Source: Dryocosmus kuriphilus (Eukaryota > Arthropoda > Insecta > Hymenoptera > Cynipidae). From it: a DNA stretch of 64,000 nt. Position numbers and translations under genes: made by a program. Below are positions 56,036 through 64,000 of the stretch, piece by piece (the stretch's first letter is position 1; every line of letters begins with the position of its first letter). A model generated the notes under the pieces. The model was not told the DNA's origin. It saw only the letters and a list, made by a program, of their open reading frames with translations, and did not search any database. The stretch spans positions 159,683,911 to 159,747,910 of the forward strand of contig CM076195.1 of the NCBI GenBank assembly GCA_038277395.1, written 5' to 3'.

Positions 56036-56139
56036 TTGATCCGCATAAAAAATTAAGCCTGTGCATGAAAAAAGTCGAAATGTGCATTTGCTTAAAAAAA
56101 TTTTTGAAATAATTGCTAAGCAGCAGCTCTTCTTAACTA

Positions 56140-56660
56140 ATTAACAAAATTTTTAAAAAATTTTGTCGTTATTTTAAATTTCGGAAATTTTATAATTCGT
56201 CAATTTATATTTTCCGCAATTTTCTTTTTCGTTAGTTTGTATATGCGGTACTTATTTTTTCATTATTATTGACAAATCCCATAATCAGATATTGTTTTTA
56301 CTTCAATATTTATTTTTTTCAATTTTAAATATCGATAATATTGAATTTCGACAATTTTAAATTCCGAGAATTTAAGAATTTGCGGGAAATAAATAATTCC
56401 TTAATTTCATAATTTCTTAATATTGTAATTGGCAAGTTTTATAATTCGGTAGATTTTAATTTCGGATATTTTTAAATTCGTTGTTTGCATAATTCGAGAT
56501 TTTTAGTTTTTGATAATTAAAAGTTTTGCCGTTACTTTAAATTTTGGAAATTTTATAATTCATCAACTTTTTTCGGCAATTATCTTTTTTGTTAATTTGT
56601 ATATTCGGTATTTATTTCTTCGTTATTGTTGATTAATTCCATAATTCAATTGCAAAGTAA
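56140..56660. repeat. 357-bp satellite, left part
   Basis: One full unit and part of the next. Words TTTGTATATTCGGTATTTAT and TTTAAATTTCGGAAATTTTA recur at a spacing of about 357 bp. The array is interrupted by LINE-d. Confidence 0.8.
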
Positions 56661-56667
56661 AATAAAT

Positions 56668-57180
56668 ATGAAAGTATGTGTGAGAAAATGGAAGAGTGGG
56701 GAAATGGAGAAAGAAGATTACAACAGGAGGAAAAGAGAGCATGAGAGAATGTTGAGCAAAAAGAAACAAAAGGAGAAAAGAAAGTACGTAAAAGAGGTTG
56801 AGAAAGCGATAAAGGAAGGGAGGGAACGGGAAGTGATAAATAGGGAAACAGGAGGAAGAAAGGGTATAAGCGAGGAAATAGGGATGAAGGAGTGGACAGA
56901 ATATTTTAAGGGATTGCTAGGAGGTGTGGGAAATAGAGTGCGGGGAGAAGGGAGGAAGGCAGTTGCAGGGGAAGAGGACGGAATAAACGAGAATAAGTAG
57001 AGAGGAGATAAATGAAGCAATGGAAAGGTTGAAAGGAATAAGGCAACAGGGGAGGACGGCATAGAGAATGAAGCACTGAAATATGGTGGGGAAAGGGTGA
57101 GAGAAGAGATGTGGAGGATTTGTAATAAGGTATGGAAAGGAGAAGGATGGCCGGAAGAGTTGAGAACTGGGCCAGCCAAC
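56668..57180 (+). pseudogene. LINE-d linker region
   Basis: Charged segment KWKSGEMEKEDYNRRKREHE followed by MKEWTEYFKGLLGGVGNRVR, as in LINE-c. Frameshifts near 57000 and 57035; an RNKATGEDG-type box is readable at about 57035-57065 across a shift. Confidence 0.75.
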
Positions 57181-58080
57181 TACCAGTAGTGCCACTGAGT
57201 AAGAAAGGAGAGGGAAAAAATGTGCAGGACTATAGAGGTATCACACTCATGTCAGTAGGATACAAAGCTTACGCAGAGGTGATCAGGAAAAGATTGGAGA
57301 GACAGATCGAAGAGAAAGAGAGCATACCACACAACCAAACAGGTTTTAGGAAGGGGATGGGGAAAACAGACAATATATACGTGCTAAACTATTTAGTCAA
57401 TAGGAACCTAGGTCAGAAGAAAGGGAAACTGGTCGCAATATTTGTAGACTTGAAAACAGCGTTTGACTCGGTCAATAGAAGGGTCCTTTGGAAGGTCTTG
57501 AAAGAAAGAGGAATAGAAGAAAGTCTGGTAGAGAGGATAGAAGAAATATTTGTAGAAACTAGGATGAAGGTAAGAATAGGAAAAAAGAAAGGAGAGGAGT
57601 TTTGGACGGAAAGGGGTCTGAGGCAGAGATGTCCGCTGAGCCCGCTACTGTTCAGTATTCTTTTGGCAGCTTTAGAGAAAAAGCTGGCAAGGAAAGGAAA
57701 AGGGGGAACGAAACTGGGAAATGGCAAACTATATTCGCTAGCATAAGCCGACGATATAGTGTTAGTGGCAGATGATGAAAGAGGGATGAGTGTAATGATG
57801 AGAATATTTGAAGAGTATGTAAAGAGAGAAAGATTTAACGGTGAATGTGAATAAAACTAAAATGATGAGTTTTAGAAAGAGAAGGTGTAGAATGGAGTAT
57901 GAATGGAAGATGAATGGTAAGGTGGTGGAACTGGTAGAAGAGTTTTGTTACCTAGGTTTCTGGTTGGAAACAGGAGGAAGAAACGAGTTGCAGGTGAGAA
58001 AGAGATTGGAAAGTGGAAACAAGGTAATGGGCCAAGTGTGGGGCATAGGGAAGGAAGAGTCAAGGATGATTGGAGAATGA
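57181..58080 (+). pseudogene. LINE-d reverse transcriptase
   Basis: YRGITLMSVGYKAYAEVIRK, NQTGFRKGMGKTDNIYVL, VAIFVDLKTAFDSVNRRVLW (motif A) and LRQRCPLSPLLFSILLAAL (motif B) in one frame. The catalytic motif C reads SLA-stop-ADDIVLVADD: the tyrosine codon of YADD is TAA at about 57744-57746. The thumb continues to 58080 in other frames (VNKTKMMSFRKRR, ELVEEFCYLGFWLETGG). Confidence 0.88.
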
Positions 58081-58901
58081 GGGTATGGATGTTTGATGTT
58101 TTAGTGTGGTCAGTGGTGAGTTATGGAATGGAAGATTGGAGATGGAAGGAGTACAAGGGAGTTGAAAGCATGGATGAAAGATTTTTGAGATGGGTCATGG
58201 GGCTGGGATGGAGCTGTCCAGGTTATATGTTGAGGGAAGAGTTAGGCCGAAAAAGAATGGTGGTAAGGCAACTAAAAAGGGCATGGAATTCTGAGGAAAA
58301 GCTAAGGAGGGGGGAAGGAAGTAAGGTAGCACAAGCGTGTTCAAGGGAGATAGAAGACAAAGAAAGGAGGGGGAACATGGGACGGTCGAAATGAGAAGGA
58401 GAAAGGTACGCAAGGAGGAGAGAACGGAGTGTGGATGTGTGGAATAGAGACTGCCAAGTAATAGAGGACGATATTCTGGTGAGACAAGGAGAGAAAAGAT
58501 GGCGAGAAATCTTAGAGTCGAGGTACAACAGTTGGTACAGGATGGTCAAGTGGGAGGGAGAGCCAGAGTATCTGAAAAGGATAAAGAAAGAGAGTAAATG
58601 GAATAGAGTGATAAGATTTAGAATGGGAGAGGGTGTAAGAGAATGTAGGTACTGGATGAATGAGGAGGAGTATCGTTGTAGAGTATGTGGGTATGAACAG
58701 GAATCATGGGTGCATGTGTTAGAGAGATGTGCAGGAGATGAAGGGGAAGGGAAGAGTGTGGAAGAGAGAGTGAAAGAGATTCTGAATGGGAATGGACAGG
58801 GGGAGGGATGGATGAAGAAGCTGGAAAAGTTAAGAGAAAGAAAAGGTCTCATAAATATTAAAAACATAAGGCAGAACCGAAAAAATAATTACCAATTATA
58901 G
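58081..58901 (+). pseudogene. LINE-d C-terminal domain with CX2CX8HX4C motif
   Basis: Two frames (to 58394 and 58431-58901). Contains ERFLRWVMGLGWSCPGYMLR, RYNSWYRMVKWEGEPEYLKR, RVIRFRMGEGVRECRYW and CRVCGYEQESWVHVLERC, a putative zinc-binding motif, followed by the stop at 58901 and the 3' UTR. Confidence 0.82.
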
Positions 58902-59090
58902 ACTGGTAAAGGTAAGAGGAAACAGAATTCCTGGTCTCGATCGCAAGCATGTAAATTTAAGAGTATGATAAGAAAATATGTATGTAATAGCGTAAGATAA
59001 CGATAAGGGAGAATATTGTATAAGGAATTATAAACATATGTCATGGTTTTGTAAAGACTCTCAAATCCGTAAAAGGGAGAGAGTATAAAT

Positions 59091-59760
59091 AAACAATATT
59101 TATATTTGTCAATTTTAAATACCAAAAATTTTGAATTTCAACAATTTTAAATTTCGGTGACTTTAAATTTCGGGAATTTACGAATTTGGAGGAAATAAAT
59201 AATTCCTTAATTTTAGAATTTCTTAACATTATAATTCGCAAATTATATAATTCGGTAAATTTTTAAATTTGTTATTTGCATAATACGAGATTTTCATTTT
59301 TTGATAATTAAGCATTTTTTCGTTATTTTAAATTTCGGAAATTTTATAATTCCTCAATTTTTATTTTCGACAATTTTCTTTTTCGTTGATTTGTATATTC
59401 GGTATTTATTTTTTCGCTATTATTGATTAATCCCATAATGACATATTTTTGTGAATTTAAGATTTATTTTTGTCAATTTTATATATCGAAAATTTCGAAT
59501 CTCGACAATTTGAAATTTCGGGAGTTTAAGAATTTGGGAAATAAATAATTCCTCAATTTTATAATTTCTGAATATTATAATTGGCAAATTTTGTAATTCG
59601 GTAAATTATAATTTCAAATATTTTTAAATTCGTTATTTGCATCATTCTAGATTTTTATTTTTTGATAATTAAACATTTTTTCGTTATTTTAAACTTTGGA
59701 AATTTTATAATATGTCAATTCTTATTTTCGGCAATTTTCTTTGTCGTCAATTTCACCGCC
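59091..59760. repeat. 357-bp satellite, right part
   Basis: Two units in phase (TATTCGGTATTTATTTTTTC near 59395, matching the left part) before the homology fades at about 59750. Confidence 0.8.
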
Positions 59761-60894
59761 GAATCCTCCTAAGGTTTGGGGTTATAATGACACCTTTTTA
59801 CTAAAATAGTGGAATTTAAATTTTTAGGGCGAAATTCTTCTGTAATGATACTTTTATGAATATAATAGTGTATTTACAGGATGATTTGTCATTTAAAAAT
59901 GATCATCTATTTTAAATATGACTTTTGCTAGATTTAGGAACTCAACCCGTCATTACTGTCAATACCGATAAAACTGTTAAATTTACATGTCAGGTGGGTA
60001 AGATCCCATCACTACGTTTACCCGAAGCTGTCGTGCACTTGGTGAGCCAACGTCATAATAATTGGCTCTATTGCAGACGCCAACGAAGAAGCGCCTTAAT
60101 GCTTAAATTTGCATTCACCTCGGAGCAGGAAATGTCGGAAATTCGGTGCTGAAAAGCAGAAGGTGAATAAAGACTTTAATGGTTAATGCTTTCAGTCCCT
60201 TCATTTTCCTCGGGTCTTACTCCAACTCTCTGAGAAATAAAGCGAAAATTTATGCAGCAGAAACTGAAAAGGAAACTACCATGCTATAATATCTATTTGG
60301 TTTATCTGCAGAGTTGTGTGAAGATAATAAATTACATGCTGCAAGTAAACTTTATTTATGAATGGTGAATAAATTAAGCGGATTTTTGGTCAGATAAGAT
60401 ATTTATTAAACCATTTAATATCAATAGTAGCTACTCTCAAAAAACACTTTCAGATTCAATCGTTTCATAAAATAGAGTGGATCTATATACATTTTTGTTA
60501 TTCTATTATTGTATCATGTTGTTAATTACATATTCCTCTTTACGTACATAAATTTTTCATATGTCCGTACTGTGGAACAGGTAATTTTGACGTTCCACTT
60601 TCCGGTCAGTCCTTGTTTCACAACATGTCCGATTAGTGAAACGTCGTAGACAAGCAGAACGCGTTTCTCACTTTGTGCCTCGATTTTTGTAAATCTATGA
60701 GACTTATATCCGTACAAAGTTGTTTATTGTGGAGGAAAATTAACAAATAAATTGCTTAGTCCTTATAGCGTTTAGTGGTATGTAAACTTTCATTGATAAT
60801 TACCTTATCTCTTAAACCTAACCAAACTAACCTCAAAACTTATTATCGTTTTTACAGACTCGAAACTTATGAATGCAATTAAGTTAGTGTGAGT
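59761..60894. other. no gene recognised
   Basis: No domain identified; the part next to 60895 presumably holds the left end of the pogo-like element, but no terminal repeat was recognised. Confidence 0.4.
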
Positions 60895-61536
60895 ATGGGT
60901 TTAATTAAGAAAAAAATTAGGAAAAGAAAAAGTGACAAATTCAGAAGTGCATTAAAAAAAACTGTACAAAGAGAGAAGAAGAATAAAAATGTTGAGAGAA
61001 CTTATTGACATGAAGCCCTTACAAACGCTGTGAACGCAGTAACAAAAAGGGGCTATACTATCAGAAAAGCTGCCAGTACTTGAGGAGTTCCTCAAACTAC
61101 AGTTTATAGAATGTGCACTAATCCAAACATGATAGATTGCAAAAAATGACCAGCAACAATTTTAACGGCAAAGGAAGAAATGGATATAGCTAACTGGATT
61201 ACGTATAGAGCTGATAGAGGCTTTCCTGCGACAAAGACAGATTTGTTAAATAATGCACAAAATTATTTGACAAGTACAGGTAGGCAGACTCCATTTAAAA
61301 ATAATCGGCCTGGTCGCCACTGGTATGAGGGATTTCTCAGGTGTCGCTCTCATATAGCCAGTAGAATACCTCAGCATCTTACTGCGTCCGTAATACAAGA
61401 ACATTTAAAAGGATGGTTTAATGAAGTGCAAATCTACTTGTCACGTAAAAACTTAATTGACATTCATCCTTCTCGTGTATTTAATTGTGACGAGACGAAT
61501 ATACAATTGTGTCCAAAAAGTGAGAGTATTGACTGA
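60895..61536 (+). pseudogene. pogo-like transposase, N-terminal half
   Basis: ATG at 60895; basic start (MGLIKKKIRKRKSDKF), psq-type HTH (RGYTIRKAAST-x-GVPQTTVY), then a CENP-B/Tc5-type HTH (ILTAKEEMDIANWITYRADR, RPGRHWYEGFLRCR) and FNCDETNIQLCPKS with the first catalytic aspartate of the DDE domain near 61487. TGA stops in frame at 61006, 61081 and 61147. The frame meets the LINE at 61545. Confidence 0.88.
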
Positions 61537-61545
61537 GAAAGAAAG

Positions 61546-63158
61546 ATTTTTTTTTTTTTTGGGAAGGGAGGAGGAAATGCATTACTGCACAACGTGTGGG
61601 GCTTCCATGTTAGACATCTCCTCGCCCGGCGCACCAGGGATCGCACAAGTGAGATCACCGGCGAAGGGGGAGGGGAGTTGTCAAGTTAGACCTACCCACT
61701 AAAACCTCCTCCCTTTTCTTCTTGGCATTAATCCCCCCGGAAACGCTTTCGCATTACTTCAGGGGGTGCCGTTTCTTCGCCTACTTGGGCGTCTGCTGGT
61801 CTTATTTGTCGGCCTTGGGTCCCATCCAAGATGTACGCATCGTCCTCAGTAGAGCAGTGGCACCGCTCATCGGGCTCGTCGGCCTTCGACATCCTGATTG
61901 GGTGTGGCTGGCTGGGCTGTATCTCCATACGCTTTCAACTTTTTACTGGATCTATTGCTGATTCCATAATTCTCCTGAATTCGATCAGTTTCATGTCCCA
62001 ACCAAGAAGTACGCGTCGTCCTCAACAGCAGGACAGTGTCGCGCAACGGGCTCGTCGGCCTTCGACATCCTGATTGGACACGGCTGATTCCCATGGTCAG
62101 CTACAGCGACTCATGGTGGTTTGAGGCTCTGTTCCTTTTTCTTATACCGTAGCACAGTCTCTACGTATGCAGCTACTTTATCCCAGTTTTCGGCACTGTC
62201 GAGCATTCTTTCAATGACATTTTCTTGCGTTAGGTGACCAATCTCCCGCTCTAGCTTTTTTCTCTCAGCGGCCCATCTCTTGCAGACGAAGAACGTATGG
62301 TGAACGTCGTCTATTTCCGCATCACCATATTCACACTCTGCGCTGTTTGTTTTTCCCCTTTTGTGGAGGTAGGCTTGGAAGAGCCCGTGTCCCGTGAGAA
62401 ACTGCATCAGGAAATAGTTGGTTTCGCCATGTTCTCTCTCTACCCACTTGTCAAGTCGGCTTATGAGTTTGGCTGTCCATCTGCCCCTAGTGTCTTCTCT
62501 CCATCTCATTTTCCATTCTTCCATGGTGTGAGCTCTGGCTTGTACCTTTGCTTCGAGTTTGCCTACATCCGCCTTCTCCTCGTAGATGTTTTTACGCTCC
62601 CTGGCTTGGAGATCGATTGGAATTATTCCAGCTACCACGAGTATAGCTGGCTCCGAAACCGTGCAGTAAGAGCAGGCCACTTTAAGCGCCCCAAGCTTTT
62701 GCACGTGTGCCATCCGCTTCCTATATTTTTCCGTTCTGAGTGCGTCTGCCCAGACTTCTGCCCCATACAGCAGAATTGATGTTGTCACAGACAACAAAAG
62801 TCGACGCTTGCTTGGTTTTGGGCCTCCAACGTTGGCCATGAGTCTACTTAGGGCTGTGGTTACGTTGGCAGCTTTTTCAGACGCTTGCCTTATCTGCTCC
62901 CAGAATTTCAGCTTCGTGTCTACTTGTAAACCAAGGTATTTCACGGCCTTTTTTGTGATAATCTCCTGGTTTCCCACCTGCAGCGGAATGATGGTATCTA
63001 TGTTCTTATTCGTCAGTACGACGATCTCAGTCTTGTCGACGGCGAGACTCAGACCGTGTTCCGCCATCCACCCACTAACGCGCACCATCACTTGGTTAAG
63101 TTTCCACTGGAAGTAGAGTAGAGGAAGTAGAGCTGTGTATAAGGTAGTTGATGCGTCG
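61546..63158 (-). mobile_element. R1-type LINE, 5'-truncated, with poly(A) tail
   Basis: Minus strand from 63158 to a poly(A) at about 61560-61546 (T-run on the plus strand). Flanked by GAGAAAGAAAG (61535-61545) and GAGAAGGAAAG (63159-63169), an 11-bp target duplication with one mismatch. Only the end of the RT and the C-terminal domain remain, plus a GC-rich 3' UTR of about 560 bp. Its base composition is much richer in GC than the rest of the window, which suggests recent arrival. Confidence 0.85.
62111..63158 (-). pseudogene. R1-clade LINE RT thumb and C-terminal domain
   Basis: About 345 codons, uninterrupted but truncated at the 5' end by the insertion. Starts after the catalytic motif: WMAEHGLSLAVDKTEIVVLT, KYLGLQVDTKLKFWEQIRQA, LYGAEVWADALRTEKYRKRM, TVSEPAILVVAGIIPIDLQA, RWTAKLISRLDKWVEREHGE, FLTGHGLFQAYLHKRGK, then a cysteine/histidine motif CEYGDAEIDDVHHTFFVC. 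This order is typical of R1-clade LINE proteins. The stop at 62111 follows KKKEQSLKPP. Confidence 0.85.
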
Positions 63159-63166
63159 GAGAAGGA

Positions 63167-63905
63167 AAGTGTCTGAGGGTACAAGAGCACCGCCAATGAT
63201 TTTACATCCGTACAAGGAAAAAGCACCTAGAACAATAATCCAGAATTTTCCAAAGGGCTGGGGCATTGGAGTATCTGACAGTGGTTGGATGGCAATTGAA
63301 GCTTTCTACGAATACATCACAAATGTATTTTATCCATAGTTGTTAAAAGAGAAAATCCGATTACCCATAATCATATATTTAGATGGACATTCGTCGCATG
63401 TCACAGTTCCTCTAGTCTCTTTTTGCAGAGAGAAGGAAATCGAACTCATCTTGCTATATCCAAGCTCGACTCTTGTGCTACAACCTCTCGATATTGCATT
63501 TTTCGACCCATTTAATGAGGTTTGAAGAAAAACTGTTCCTAAAAGGAAAAAACATAATGATGCAACTAAATTACAAAAGGAGCAGTTCACTTTAGTTTCG
63601 GCAATGGCAAATGGTTTCAGAGCTTCAGGTTTAATGCCATTCAATCCTTATGCTGTTCAGTACGATATTTTGAAAAAGAAAAGCAGAAAAACAGCACTAT
63701 TAAAAGTAGTAAACCAAAAGAAAATCAGATTGTAAATTCTCCAAATCAACAACAAAAATCTTATTTGGAAATGTTTGAAAAAACTTTACCAGATCAGTTA
63801 CTGGATGATTTTAAAGCAGAGTCAACCGGATAGTGGCTAAAAGATATTGAAAAGAAGGATTTATTCGATTTAGGTTTTCATCAAAAAATTCTTTGGTTCG
63901 GATAA
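63167..63905 (+). pseudogene. pogo-like transposase, C-terminal half
   Basis: Continues the DDE domain: RAPPMILHPYKEKAPRTIIQ, then IIIYLDGHSSHVTVPLVSF (second aspartate) and STLVLQPLDIAFFDPFNEV (third aspartate, 35 residues later), TAG at 63337 and TGA at 63523 (probably a tryptophan codon, EV-W-RK). Later AMANGFRASGLMPFNPYAV and, after a shift near 63700, FEKTLPDQLLDDFKAESTG to about 63905. Confidence 0.85.
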
Positions 63906-64000
63906 CTTAATAGCCCTGTCAACAAGGTTATATATCACAGATATTTTATCTTTAATGGCGATATCGGAATTAAAATTAATGTATCTCCCAGAGTTGTTTG

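Larger units (their letters stand above)
56661..59090 (+). mobile_element. LINE-d, 5'-truncated APE-type LINE in satellite
   Basis: Linker, RT, C-terminal domain and 3' UTR of the LINE-a family; ends with CCGTAAAAGGGAGAGAGTAT near 59090, the same 3' end as LINE-a. 5' truncated before the linker. Several frameshifts. Confidence 0.85.
60895..63905 (+). mobile_element. pogo-like (Tc1/mariner) transposon split by an R1-type LINE
   Basis: Transposase pieces at 60895-61536 and 63167-63905 join across the LINE. Contains HTH, CENP-B-type HTH and DDE motifs in the pogo order. Terminal repeats not located. At least six stops. Confidence 0.85.

Noticed and set aside
61722..62073. Plus-strand ORFs in the R1 LINE 3' UTR
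   Set aside because: Antisense to the LINE; no domain.

Overview
The window is AT-rich eukaryotic DNA made almost entirely of nested, decaying mobile elements and satellites. The mix (Penelope-like elements with GIY-YIG endonucleases, several APE-type LINEs, an R1-type LINE, pogo, PIF/Harbinger and other DDE transposons) fits an arthropod, most likely an insect; the species cannot be fixed from this sequence. No host protein-coding gene, tRNA or rRNA could be supported. Nearly every coding stretch is a pseudogene with stops or frameshifts.

Layout. 0.1-0.6 kb: minisatellite rich in AGGTCA half-sites. 1.1 kb: an isolated hammerhead-ribozyme core. 2.1-8.0 kb: Penelope element PLE-1, with inverted arms of about 0.9 kb and LINE-a inserted in its tail (18-bp target duplication). 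8.4-15.6 kb: an RTE-like LINE split by PLE-2 (8.7-12.0 kb) inside its endonuclease and by a palindromic DNA element (14.1-15.3 kb) near its C-terminus. 16.4-17.0 and 31.6-32.2 kb: two inverted copies of a non-autonomous PIF/Harbinger-like element. 17.3-21.0 kb: A-rich satellite with higher-order duplications. 22.3-31.4 kb: PLE-B, interrupted by PLE-A (13-bp target duplication), LINE-b (between 457-bp direct repeats) and LINE-c. 33-34.4 kb: PLE remnant with its own hammerhead core and a small TIR element. 34.4-37.8 kb: DDE transposon with long AGGTCA-rich inverted repeats and one large ORF broken by a single stop. 38.5 kb: PLE remnant. 38.8-45.7 kb: AT-rich DNA, GC-palindrome cluster, subrepeats and microsatellites. 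45.7-49.7 kb: PLE-3 (minus strand, 12-bp target duplication). 50.3-55.0 kb: transposon with inverted repeats of about 0.8 kb carrying a RAG1-like transposase pseudogene and a divergent small ORF. 55.0-56.0 kb: foldback element. 56.1-59.8 kb: a satellite of about 357 bp split by LINE-d. 60.9-63.9 kb: pogo-like transposon split by an R1-type LINE.

The main signal is a recurring ribozyme structure. Hammerhead cores (CUGANGA, stem II, GAAAC) lie in the terminal repeats of every well-preserved PLE here, on opposite strands in the two arms. Stem II sequences differ between families while pairing is kept. PLE-1, -2 and -3 also share a tail beyond one arm, made of a GTTAAAT box and a short hairpin. 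Hammerheads in Penelope-like elements are known; the tail hairpin, its position in PLE-1, and a compensatory-looking change in the PLE-B core are less expected.
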